Assembly (NCBI GenBank): GCA_003153505.1 | Contig: PLZA01000023.1 | Location: 1 to 50,065, forward strand | DNA from: Candidatus Dormiibacterota bacterium | GTDB taxonomy: Bacteria > Chloroflexota > Dormibacteria > Aeolococcales > Aeolococcaceae | Direction: 5' to 3' | DNA: 50,065 bases | Part shown: positions 17,679 through 24,744 of the stretch, piece by piece | Numbering within the stretch: the stretch's first letter is position 1 | How the letters are laid out: the number at the start of each line of letters is the position of its first letter | Made by a program: the position numbers and the translations under genes | The notes under the pieces: generated by a model | Told to the model about the DNA's origin: nothing | The model's input: the letters and a program-made list of their open reading frames with translations, nothing else | Databases searched by the model: none

Positions 17679-18251
17679 CTAGCGGACCGCGTGAAGGGTC
17701 ACCGCACCGGCCTCATCGCTGTGCTCCGCGCTGCGATGGGACCGGGATTGGCGGGGCACGTTCGTCCCCCGCTGCCCGCGCCCGATCGTGTCGACGGCGC
17801 CGGTATCAGCGACCATCGGAACGATCGCGAGGGGCCGAGTGGCCTTGTGCGTCAGCTCGTGGGCGACGCTTCCGAGGAAGAAGTCCTCCATCATGCTATG
17901 CAATCCATTGCCGACCACGATGAGGCCGGCATCCTCTTCGTCAGCAACGTGCAGGATCCCGGTCGCGGGATGACCCTCGACGATCAGGATGCGGTGCTTG
18001 ACCTCGGAGGTGGTCAGCGGCTCGAACAGCTCACGCTTGACCCGCGCGCGCACCTCGTCCCCGAGGTAGTCGAACTCCCTGAGGCGAACGTCGGTGACAC
18101 CGGCACCGGACCCGAGGGCGCCCGCGGGCTTAATCACGTGGACCGCGATGACCTCGGCATCGCGCGAAACGGCCTCCCGCACCGCCCACTCCAAAGCGGC
18201 ATTCGACGCTGCCGATCCATTGACCCCGACCACGATCTTCTTCGTGTTCAT
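17679..18251 (-). CDS. Universal stress protein (UspA family), 190 aa
   Basis: Cytoplasmic stress-response protein with a nucleotide-binding fold. The N-terminus KKIVVGVNGSAASNAALEWAVREA is the first strand and helix of the Usp domain. The ATP-binding pattern G-2x-G-9x-G-S is recognisable as VVGNGLHSMMEDFFLGSVAHELTHKA with a closing LAIVP strand. Spacing differs slightly from the consensus, so ATP binding is likely but not certain. About 40 residues after the fold form a polar tail (RGQRGTNVPRQSRSHRS) that is unusual for the family. The ATG at 18251 follows GAGGA by seven bases. It is divergent from the secreted PKD protein gene with a 244-bp gap. Confidence 0.88.
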   Translation of the reverse strand: MNTKKIVVGVNGSAASNAALEWAVREAVSRDAEVIAVHVIKPAGALGSGAGVTDVRLREFDYLGDEVRARVKRELFEPLTTSEVKHRILIVEGHPATGILHVADEEDAGLIVVGNGLHSMMEDFFLGSVAHELTHKATRPLAIVPMVADTGAVDTIGRGQRGTNVPRQSRSHRSAEHSDEAGAVTLHAVR

Positions 18252-18495
18252 GTGCCGATCCTCAGGGCATCGACGGTTGGTTCGCAGCCCCATCCAACAC
18301 CTCAGCCGCGCCCGTGTCTAGAGGCATTGGTCCCGAGTCCGGGCCTGCCCGGCGGCCGGCCTCGCCGAGGTGCGTCAATCGCCCCAGTCGCGGAGTAACC
18401 CCCCGCGTACTACCCTCGTCTGGGCTAATGCCAACCGAGGGACAGGTGCTGTGATCCTGCCCGCGTACCCGGGGGGCGCAAGGAGGAAAGGGCAC

Positions 18496-20067
18496 GTGGG
18501 CATGAATCGGCGCTGGAGCCTTCTGGTTGGGTCCGCGACGGCCGCAATTGCGTTCTCCCCAGTCGCCGCGCCGAGCGTGGCGGCCGCAGCGCCCTTGCAT
18601 CCGGTCGCGCATTCGGTGTCATACGTGCCGCTCCGTGGCGCGGTGCGGCACCTCCCGTTCGACACGGTCTTCGGGAACGTCGACTACAACGGCGGCCCGG
18701 TGATGCCGTCGAACACGGACTACATCGTGTTCTGGAGCCCGGGCGGCCTCGGTGCCTATGGCCCCGAGTATGTCTCCGGGCTGGAGCGGTGGTTCAAAGA
18801 CCTCTCCCATGACAGGGGAGGCCACCAGAACACCGACTCGGTGACGGCGCAGTACCGGGACCTCACCGGCGCATATTCGAGCTACAACGTGACCTTCGGC
18901 GGGGGTTTGCTCGACACACATCCGTACCCGGTAAGTCAGTGCCCGGTGAACGCACCGGTGACCAACTGTTTCACCGATCTCCAGCTGCAGCAGGAGGTCG
19001 AGCGCTTCGTCGCGGCCCGCCACCTGACGACCGACCTCCGCCACGAATACTTCGTGATGACACCGCCGAACGTCGAGGGGTGCTTCTCGAACGATCCGAC
19101 GCAGAATTTCGGTGGCTGCTCCGCGGGCGAGGTCCCGTCGACGCTCGCGGCGTACTGCGCATACCACTCCAATTCCCTCCTCTCACCGATGGTCCTCTAC
19201 GCTGACGATCCGTTCGTGACCGGCAACCCCGGCTGCGATGACGGGAACCACCCCAACGGTCCGTCGGATGGCGCGCTGGTGGGCGGCCTCAGCCACGAGC
19301 AGAACGAGTCGGTCAGCGATCCGATCCCGAACGACGCGTGGACGGACGGCGCGGGTGCGGGTCAGGGATTCGAGGTCGGCGACCTGTGCGACGGCGTCAT
19401 GGGCCACGTTCTGGGGACGGCACCCGACGGCGCGAAGTACAACCAGGTGATCAACGGGCACTTCTACTGGTACCAGACCGAATGGAGCAACCAGGGCCAC
19501 GGCTGCCTCCAGCGGCTCACGCCGCGGTCCGTGCAGCCGACGGCGGAGTTCACGGCGACCGCCGGCAGCGGCCTGACGATGAACTTTGACGCGACCGGCT
19601 CGACCGCGTCTGGGGGCGTCGCCGAGTACGTCTGGCAGTTCAACGACTCGTTTGGCGCGCAGACCATCGAGCAGACCACGCCAACGATTTCGCACACGTT
19701 CCCGGCCTCGGGCGCGTACTCCATCGGCTTGACGATCTTCGCTCAGCACGGGCTCTCGACCGGCACGGGTGCGATCGTCACGACCGGCCAGAACGGGTTC
19801 TCGGCTGGATTCACGTTCTCGCCGGCGCATCCGGCGGACGGTCAGAAGGTGACGTTCAGCGCTCTGACCATGGTGAGCAACCAGCCGGTGACCACATACC
19901 TCTGGGAATTCGGTGATGGATCGACCGGTTCAGGGGCAACACCCACGCATCGGTATGCTAAACCCGGCACCTACAAAGTGACCCTCGTGGCGTTCAGCGG
20001 CGTGGGATCTGCGTTCCCCGGAGCAGGTGCCGCGCCGATCGTGACGCACGACGTCCACGTGAACTGA
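18496..20067 (+). CDS. Secreted protein with EXORDIUM/protease-like domain and two PKD domains, 523 aa
   Basis: An exported protein, probably acting outside the cell. Residues 1-35 form a signal peptide (NRRWSLLVGSATAAIAFSPVAAPSVAAAA). A domain of about 300 residues follows with SHEQNESVSDP (about residue 266) and FEVGDLCDG (about 292). This pairing is reminiscent of the His-Glu and DLCEG motifs of the plant EXORDIUM/phosphate-induced family and of zinc-peptidase-like folds; HExxH itself is absent. Two PKD domains (about 352-430 and 435-520) end in the typical YVWQFNDS and YLWEFGDGS motifs. The GTG at 18496 is preferred over the ATG at 18502 because AGGAGGA (18481-18487) is spaced eight bases from it. 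Six or more cysteines suggest disulfides. The substrate is unknown. Confidence 0.82.
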   Translation: MGMNRRWSLLVGSATAAIAFSPVAAPSVAAAAPLHPVAHSVSYVPLRGAVRHLPFDTVFGNVDYNGGPVMPSNTDYIVFWSPGGLGAYGPEYVSGLERWFKDLSHDRGGHQNTDSVTAQYRDLTGAYSSYNVTFGGGLLDTHPYPVSQCPVNAPVTNCFTDLQLQQEVERFVAARHLTTDLRHEYFVMTPPNVEGCFSNDPTQNFGGCSAGEVPSTLAAYCAYHSNSLLSPMVLYADDPFVTGNPGCDDGNHPNGPSDGALVGGLSHEQNESVSDPIPNDAWTDGAGAGQGFEVGDLCDGVMGHVLGTAPDGAKYNQVINGHFYWYQTEWSNQGHGCLQRLTPRSVQPTAEFTATAGSGLTMNFDATGSTASGGVAEYVWQFNDSFGAQTIEQTTPTISHTFPASGAYSIGLTIFAQHGLSTGTGAIVTTGQNGFSAGFTFSPAHPADGQKVTFSALTMVSNQPVTTYLWEFGDGSTGSGATPTHRYAKPGTYKVTLVAFSGVGSAFPGAGAAPIVTHDVHVN

Positions 20068-20085
20068 TTCACCCGGTGAGCGGCC

Positions 20086-20110
20086 GGCCGTGGTCTGCGT
20101 GACCGCGGCC
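20086..20110 (+). terminator. Terminator-like hairpin after the PKD protein gene
   Basis: GGCCGTGGTC (20086-20095) and GACCGCGGCC (20101-20110) form a 10-base-pair stem with one G-U pair and a five-base loop, 18 bases after the stop codon. The U-run is missing, as in many GC-rich genomes. Confidence 0.55.
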
Positions 20111-20140
20111 CGCCGTCGCCTCACCTGGCTTGACTAGCTC

Positions 20141-20215
20141 AGGAACGGCTTGTTGGCGGTGTACTCCAAGAGCATTGGTTTCACTCTCCAATCGGTCGCC
20201 GGTAATTCCGTTCCT
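20141..20215. repeat. Nested inverted repeats, about 75 bp
   Basis: AGGAACGG (20141-20148) is perfectly complementary to CCGTTCCT (20208-20215). Inside it TTGGCG can pair with CGCCGG, and innermost ATTGG pairs with CCAAT around a nine-base loop. The three nested stems suggest a structured RNA or the relic of a small mobile element. Nothing else identifies it. Confidence 0.35.
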
Positions 20216-20479
20216 CACCATCATGGTACGCGTGGTGGGATCATTGGATCAACGCCACAACCCGTCTCGCGCCGGCCCTTTCGGCATTGCGTGGCGGGCT
20301 ACGCGGGGGCGCCGAGGTCGCACGTCGATCATCGCGGCCACGGTGCGGCAAGACCATTCGCTGGCGAAAGGTTGGATGTACGGCGGCGTAGCGACCCGCT
20401 TATTACACGCTGCCGTCGAACGGCGCCGGTTTGGGTTTGCGCCCGCGCGCGTCAACCGCTGTGCCTGGACGGTCGTGGG

Positions 20480-20671
20480 TCAGTTTGGGCCGGGAGGCCG
20501 AGGAGTCCCACGACGGGCTGTGAGGGCCATGAGAAGCGAGAAGAAGAGAAGAAACGCCACGACCACGAGGGTGCCGATGCTGCGGACAGCGGCGGATAGC
20601 TTCAGACCGAGAACCACGAGCACGAAGGCGCCTGCGAGAAGCCACAACGGTCGACTAGCCAGCCAGCGCAC
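20480..20671 (-). CDS. Small membrane protein, 63 aa, two predicted membrane helices
   Basis: The product is a helical hairpin: WLLAGAFVLVVLGLKLSAAV, a short turn with RSIGT, then LVVVAFLLFFSLLMALTARRG, ending in a Pro/Arg tail. The hydrophobic pattern and charge placement look like a real small membrane protein, whereas the plus-strand frame over the same bases is implausible. It starts with GTG at 20671, six bases behind GAGAAT (20678-20683 on the minus strand), a leaderless layout seen elsewhere in this window. No family was recognised. It lies alone between tRNA-Leu and the PKD protein gene. Confidence 0.6.
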   Translation of the reverse strand: MRWLASRPLWLLAGAFVLVVLGLKLSAAVRSIGTLVVVAFLLFFSLLMALTARRGTPRPPGPN

Positions 20672-20858
20672 GCGCCGATTCTCTCACGGATCGCGGCTAC
20701 CCGATAATGGTGACGATCTCGCAATCGTCGTATCGGCGATATGTCGCGAGCCATTGACTCTCCGTCACTTTTTGGGCCGGGCGCGGACGCCGAAGCGCTC
20801 CGGGGTACACCAAGGGGTACGGATTCGGAAAACCCTTACCCCATAATGGAATCGGCCG
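20672..20858. other. Non-coding flank of tRNA-Leu
   Basis: This 187-bp stretch has visibly lower GC than the surroundings and a direct repeat GGGGTAC (two copies around 20802-20820). The minus-strand frame through it runs on from the tRNA and is not a gene. It is the 3' side of tRNA-Leu, a usual integration position, but no integrase or duplicate tRNA end was found. Confidence 0.3.
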
Positions 20859-20941
20859 TGCCGGGAGAGGGAGTCGAACCCTCACGAGGTTGCCCTCGGC
20901 GGTTTTTGAGACCGCTGCGTCTACCATTCCGCCACCCCGGC
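20859..20941 (-). tRNA. tRNA-Leu(CAA)
   Basis: The minus strand folds into a class II tRNA: acceptor GCCGGGG paired with TCCCGGC, anticodon stem GCGGT/ACCGC around the loop CTCAAAA (anticodon CAA), a long variable arm (CGAGGGCAACCTCG), and GGTTCGACTCC in the T arm. Discriminator A; CCA is not encoded. It decodes UUG. Confidence 0.95.
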
Positions 20942-21006
20942 CGGAAGAACAGCGTACCGGCTCCTGCCGGGAACTGGAACGCCCACTGGCGCGTACCCTC
21001 AATTGC
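20942..21006. promoter_or_regulatory. Divergent promoters of tRNA-Leu and the ECF sigma gene
   Basis: On the minus strand TTCCAG (20974-20979) and TACGCT (20951-20956) are separated by 17 bases, giving a start near the tRNA 5' end. On the plus strand TACCCT (20994-20999) stands seven bases before the sigma factor ATG, a leaderless layout. Confidence 0.45.
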
Positions 21007-21582
21007 ATGGACGACGAGGCGCTCCTCGAGCGGGCACGCCGCGGCGACCGCGATGCCTTTGCAGCAATTGTCACTCGCCACCAGGATGAGCTCTACACGA
21101 TGGCACTCAGGATGCTCGGGACCCCGGCCGATGCTGCCGACGTCGTGCAGGAGACCTTCCTGCGCGCCTACGTGAGGATCCCGGTGCTCCGTGGGCAGAC
21201 CATTCGGGCGTGGCTGTTCCGGGTGGCAATCAACTGCAGTCACGACGTCCAGCGCCGGACCATCCGCCGGCCCGCAGACCCGCTCGAGGACTCCGAGGGG
21301 AACATCGTCGAGCTGCCCGATCCAGCGCTCGGTCCGGAAGCCAGTGCGCTGGCCCGTGAGCGGATTGCCGCCGTCCGCGAGGCATTGCTCACGCTCCATC
21401 CGGACTTCCGCGCTGTCGTGGTCCTCCGAGATGTCAACGAGCTGAGCTACGAGGAGATGTCGGCAGCGCTGCGCGTTCCCATCGGCACCGTGAAGTCACG
21501 GTTGAGCCGGGCACGCTCGATGCTCGCCAAGGCTCTCCGGGGGACGGCCGCCGCGCCCGGCTTTGCCGAGGAGCACGCATGA
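21007..21582 (+). CDS. ECF-type RNA polymerase sigma factor, 191 aa
   Basis: Extracytoplasmic-function sigma factor (sigma-70 group IV). Region 2 is visible as DRDAFAAIVTRHQDELYTMALRMLG, then ADAADVVQETFLRAYV and IRAWLFRVAINCSHD. Region 4 is LHPDFRAVVVLRDVNELSYEEMSAALRVPIGTVKSRLSRARSML, with a normal helix-turn-helix. Length and domain order are typical of the RpoE-like groups controlled by a membrane anti-sigma factor. The ATG at 21007 lies seven bases after a TACCCT hexamer. The downstream gene overlaps by four bases (ATGA) and encodes the matching zinc-finger anti-sigma factor. Target promoters are not known; the genome's TANNNT promoters look like housekeeping-sigma sites. Confidence 0.93.
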   Translation: MDDEALLERARRGDRDAFAAIVTRHQDELYTMALRMLGTPADAADVVQETFLRAYVRIPVLRGQTIRAWLFRVAINCSHDVQRRTIRRPADPLEDSEGNIVELPDPALGPEASALARERIAAVREALLTLHPDFRAVVVLRDVNELSYEEMSAALRVPIGTVKSRLSRARSMLAKALRGTAAAPGFAEEHA

Positions 21583-22520
21583 GCCCGCGCCGCCACCTCG
21601 ACGATCTCTTCTCCGCCGCGTACGAGGACGAGCTGTCTCCGATCGACGAGGCCCGATTCCAGGCGCACATGCAGTCCTGCGCTCCCTGCGCCGCTGCCTA
21701 CGCGGAGTTCCGCGCGAGCATCGAGACGCTGCGGGAGATGCCGCGGGCACGCATGCCCCACGTGGTGCATCTGCCGTCGACGCCACCCGTCGCCGAGCGG
21801 CCGGCCCGGCCGCGGATCGGGCTGAGCTGGTTCAACCTCGGCCTGGTGCGCCGTTTCCCGGCCACGGCGATCGCCGGGGCCGCTGCGGCTGTGCTGGTCA
21901 TCGCCGCGCTCGTCCACGGCAACGGCGCTACGCCCACAAGCGTTGCCGGCCGATCGGTCGCCCCACCGTCGGCTGCCCAAGGGAACGTGCCCGGTGCGGC
22001 GACGGCCGAATCGGCCTGCACGCACCAGATTGTCGACATCGCCGCAGCGACGCCACCGGTCGGCTACACCCACGAGGACCTGGCAACCGACGCCGCTCGG
22101 CCCGCCTACCACCTGGTGCTCGCCGCACCGACGCTCACCGTGAGCTCAGGTGGGCCGGCGTTCGTCTACGCACAGCTGACGGTCCCGGTGGCGGCGCTCT
22201 CGATTCCAGGGACGGCGGCCTCGGCGCCGCCCGCTCGCGCGGTGCTGCCCTGCGTGTCGATCGGGGTCTCCGACCGGAACGGCCGGCTCAGCGCCATTCC
22301 CGCCACGAGTGGGACGTTTGGGGTCCCCCTCGCTCTCGGCCAGGGGGCCGCGACCCCGGCGCTGCAACCCGATGGAGGAGCGGGGCCGCTCCTCGGCTTC
22401 GAGGTCCCGGCCGGACTCGCCCCGGGCACCGAGATTCGGGTTACCGCCACCATTCCCGCCGGCTACGCCGGGCTGGGGAGCCCGCCGCTCACCGCTGAAC
22501 TGACGCTCACGACCCACTGA
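21579..22520 (+). CDS. Zinc-finger anti-sigma factor with extracytoplasmic domain, 313 aa
   Basis: Probable transmembrane anti-sigma factor holding the upstream ECF sigma at the membrane. The N-terminal anti-sigma domain has the H-x3-C-x2-C zinc site in FQAHMQSCAPCAAAY (residues about 27-41). A single membrane helix (PATAIAGAAAAVLVIAALVHG) lies near residues 92-113. The remaining 200 residues are an outside domain rich in Ala, Pro and Thr with beta-strand character and no family I recognise; it may sense the envelope signal. The ATG at 21579 overlaps the sigma stop, implying coupled translation. The GH18-like lipoprotein follows 51 bp later and could belong to the regulon. Confidence 0.88.
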   Translation: MSPRRHLDDLFSAAYEDELSPIDEARFQAHMQSCAPCAAAYAEFRASIETLREMPRARMPHVVHLPSTPPVAERPARPRIGLSWFNLGLVRRFPATAIAGAAAAVLVIAALVHGNGATPTSVAGRSVAPPSAAQGNVPGAATAESACTHQIVDIAAATPPVGYTHEDLATDAARPAYHLVLAAPTLTVSSGGPAFVYAQLTVPVAALSIPGTAASAPPARAVLPCVSIGVSDRNGRLSAIPATSGTFGVPLALGQGAATPALQPDGGAGPLLGFEVPAGLAPGTEIRVTATIPAGYAGLGSPPLTAELTLTTH

Positions 22521-22569
22521 CCTCCACGGCGGAGGATCCGTCGCGCACCTCCTTTACTAGACTGGGAGG
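22521..22569 (+). promoter_or_regulatory. Alternating CCTCC/GGAGG segments and TAGACT -10 before the GH18-like gene
   Basis: Four mutually complementary segments occur in order: CCTCC (22521-22525), GGAGG (22531-22535), CCTCC (22548-22552) and GGAGG (22565-22569). Segments 1:2 and 3:4, or 2:3, can pair. The last is the ribosome-binding site of the gene at 22572, so on a read-through transcript pairing 3:4 would hide it. TAGACT (22558-22563) is a possible internal -10. Confidence 0.4.
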
Positions 22570-22571
22570 CG

Positions 22572-24140
22572 ATGCACCGCCGCTTGGCGTGCCTGGCTGT
22601 GGCGCTGCTGGTCTCCGGCTGCAGCTTTAGCGGGTTCGGCTCACCCCCCAACTACGGCTACGTCGTGATCACGGCAGGCGGCGTCGCCCTCCGCTCCGGC
22701 TCCGCCAATGTGCCGCCCAACCTGGACCTCCGTCTCCACGCTACGGGTGCAGCGCTTCAGGCCTCGGACGTGACTGCGAAGCTCGACGGGGGCCAGCTCA
22801 CCCTGTCGAGCCAGAACCAGGACCTGCTCGCCACGGTCAAGTCGCTTCCACTCGCCTCCAGCCACCGCCTCTCGATCGCGGTGTCGGGGATGACCACCCA
22901 GAGCATCTCGTTCAAAGTGATCGCCCCCACGGCGGCGATGATCGCGGCTCACATCGATCCGTCGAGCGGCCTGGTGGTCGACGCGGTCTTTGACGACGCT
23001 CCCGATCAGCCCGCGGTCGCCGCTGCGCTTCCTGGAGCCACGATCACCTGGAGCGACGGCACGCACGCCCGGGTGACCTGGCAGGGCCAGGCACCCGCCT
23101 CGATCACGCTCCCGGCGACGATTCCCACGGCCGGCGACGCGCACCTGGATCCGGGCATCACGCTGGCTCTCACCGGCATCGCCCGGCACACGGTGCGCAG
23201 GGTCACCGTTCCGGCGCCACCCAGGGTCGCCGGCATCGCGGTGGACGCGTTCGTCATCAATACCGGGGCCTCGAACTCATCGCTGGCGTTCCACCTCGGC
23301 GCGGTCGCACAGGTCACTCCGACGGGCTGGCAGGCACAGGCGGACGGCACGCTTCTGGGCACACCCGATCAGTCGGCGGTCGGCCGGGCGGGTGCCGCGA
23401 ACCTGCCGATCTGGCCGTCGCTCGCCAATGACTCGACCAATCCCACCGCCACCGATCAGCTGCTCAACAACCCGCACGCAACCAACGTCCTCGTCAACGA
23501 GATGGTGGCGGCGATCCGCTACGACGGCTACAAAGGCATCAACCTTGACTTCGAGGGGATGCTCTCGGCGGACAAGGCACCGTTCACCGCCTTCGTCCAG
23601 AAGCTCGGGGCTGCGCTCCACGGGCGAAGCGCAAAGCTCATCGTCGACGTGGTTCCGCACGACTTCGCGGGGACCAATCTGTACTCGGCCGCCTACGACA
23701 TCGCGGCCATCGGCAAGGTGGCCGACTATGTGGACCTGATGGCCTACGACGAGCACGGCAACGGCGGCACCCCGGGACCGGTTGCCGGGCTGGACTGGGA
23801 CAACGCCGTCCTGCAGGCGACGCTGCCGGATCTCACCCCGAACCACGTCCTCCTCGGCGTCCCCCTCTACGGTCGTGCCTGGGGGACTCTCGGCGGCGCG
23901 GCGGCGTATTCGAATGTCCTCTACAACGCCCTCGCGGTGCCGGGCGCTCGAGTCGACTACGACTTCAGCGCACAAACCCCCTTCATCTCGTCCCCGGACG
24001 GCTCGATGACGACGTACTTCGACGACGCTGACAGCCTGGCCCGGAAGGTAGATCTGGTCCACACCTACGGACTTGCCGGCATCGCCGCCTGGCGCCTCGG
24101 CTTCGAGGACGCGGGCTTCTGGTCGCTCTTCAGCGCCTGA
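22572..24140 (+). CDS. Lipoprotein with glycoside hydrolase family 18-like domain, 522 aa
   Basis: Probable surface lipoprotein that cuts or binds N-acetylglucosamine polymers such as peptidoglycan or chitin. A lipoprotein signal (MHRRLACLAVALLVSGC) ends with the lipobox LVSGC. Residues about 30-210 look like two Ig-like beta domains (SLPLASSHRLSIAVSG; TITWSDGTHARVTW). The C-terminal half is a GH18/YaaH-type barrel: DGYKGINLDFEGM carries the catalytic Glu (about residue 328) after the expected acidic residues, followed by VDLMAYDEHGN and LGVPLYGRAWGT, with a late WRLGFEDAGFW. The start is set by GGGAGG at 22564-22569, two bases before the ATG, and/or the TAGACT hexamer. It is convergent with the DUF151 gene, 7 bp apart. 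Confidence 0.87.
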   Translation: MHRRLACLAVALLVSGCSFSGFGSPPNYGYVVITAGGVALRSGSANVPPNLDLRLHATGAALQASDVTAKLDGGQLTLSSQNQDLLATVKSLPLASSHRLSIAVSGMTTQSISFKVIAPTAAMIAAHIDPSSGLVVDAVFDDAPDQPAVAAALPGATITWSDGTHARVTWQGQAPASITLPATIPTAGDAHLDPGITLALTGIARHTVRRVTVPAPPRVAGIAVDAFVINTGASNSSLAFHLGAVAQVTPTGWQAQADGTLLGTPDQSAVGRAGAANLPIWPSLANDSTNPTATDQLLNNPHATNVLVNEMVAAIRYDGYKGINLDFEGMLSADKAPFTAFVQKLGAALHGRSAKLIVDVVPHDFAGTNLYSAAYDIAAIGKVADYVDLMAYDEHGNGGTPGPVAGLDWDNAVLQATLPDLTPNHVLLGVPLYGRAWGTLGGAAAYSNVLYNALAVPGARVDYDFSAQTPFISSPDGSMTTYFDDADSLARKVDLVHTYGLAGIAAWRLGFEDAGFWSLFSA

Positions 24141-24147
24141 ACCCGGT

Positions 24148-24678
24148 CTAGCTCTCGGAGGCGCCGGTCCCGAGGTCGGGAAGGTTGAGCGTGTTCACCC
24201 AGTCGCGGATCTTGGCGAGCCGCTCCTCGCTCTCCGGGTCGGCCTCGGAGAGTTCGCCATCCTTGTCCGCTTCCGGCAGCACTCCTGCTTTGTCGAGCAC
24301 CTCGTCGGCGACGAAGATGCCCGCGCCGACCCGTACCGCCACGGCGATCGCGTCCGAGGGGCGGGAATCGATCTCCAGGCGGCGGCCGTCGACCTGGGCG
24401 AGGATGCGGGCGTAGAAGACCTCGTTGCTCAGGGACGTGACCACGATTCGGTCGACGGTCACCTCGACCGCGCTGAGCAGGTTGGCGAGCAGATCGTGTG
24501 TGATCGGCCGCTCCGGGGTGATCCCGGTGATCTTCAGGGCGATCGCGTTGGCCTCGTTGATGCCGATCCAGATGGGAAGGTAGCGATCAGCCGTCTTCTC
24601 CTTGAGGATGACGACGTGCTGGCCGGTCGGCATGTGCACCCTGATGCTGTCGACGGTCATTTCAACCAGGTCGGCCAT
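24148..24678 (-). CDS. DUF151 / bifunctional nuclease family protein, 176 aa
   Basis: Member of the BFN (DUF151) family, linked with nuclease activity and stress or DNA handling in other organisms. The fold is visible as MADLVEMTVDSIRV, LPIWIGINEANAIALKITG, RPITHDLLANLL and the hallmark SRPSDAIAVAVRVGAGIFVADEVLD. An acidic linker (EADKDGELSEADPESEERL) and a C-terminal helix follow. Length is typical. The ATG at 24678 stands six bases behind TATGAT on the minus strand (24685-24690), a near-perfect -10, and lacks a ribosome site, so it is probably leaderless. It is divergent from polA with 57 bp between starts. Confidence 0.92.
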   Translation of the reverse strand: MADLVEMTVDSIRVHMPTGQHVVILKEKTADRYLPIWIGINEANAIALKITGITPERPITHDLLANLLSAVEVTVDRIVVTSLSNEVFYARILAQVDGRRLEIDSRPSDAIAVAVRVGAGIFVADEVLDKAGVLPEADKDGELSEADPESEERLAKIRDWVNTLNLPDLGTGASES

Positions 24679-24744
24679 GCCTCGATCATAACCCCGGGAG
24701 TGCGCCGCCGAGGACATCCCTGCCCCGCGGCTACCATGGCCGAT
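24679..24744. promoter_or_regulatory. Divergent promoters of the DUF151 gene and polA
   Basis: The minus strand has TATGAT (24685-24690) six bases from the DUF151 ATG. The plus strand has TACCAT (24732-24737), which overlaps the polA ATG at 24736 and stands seven bases before an in-frame GTG at 24745. If polA is leaderless, the GTG is the real start. Confidence 0.45.

Larger units (their letters stand above)
20068..20479. other. Gene-poor stretch, possible gene remnant
   Basis: About 410 bp without a convincing gene. It has lower GC than the flanks between about 20140 and 20250. Long plus-strand frames exist but read as Arg/Ser/His-rich shadow translation. On the minus strand a short frame ending MLLEYTANKPFLS at 20134-20175 looks like the tail of a lost gene, but it is too short to name. 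It also contains the two hairpin structures listed separately. Confidence 0.4.

Noticed and set aside
20130..20846. Plus-strand reading frame of about 238 codons
   Set aside because: The translation is Arg/Ser/Pro-rich without domain pattern, crosses lower-GC DNA and conflicts with the small membrane gene on the minus strand.
20697..21074. Minus-strand frame through tRNA-Leu
   Set aside because: Its middle (GGMVDAAVSKTAEGNLVRVRLP) is a direct translation of the tRNA; this is a known false gene.
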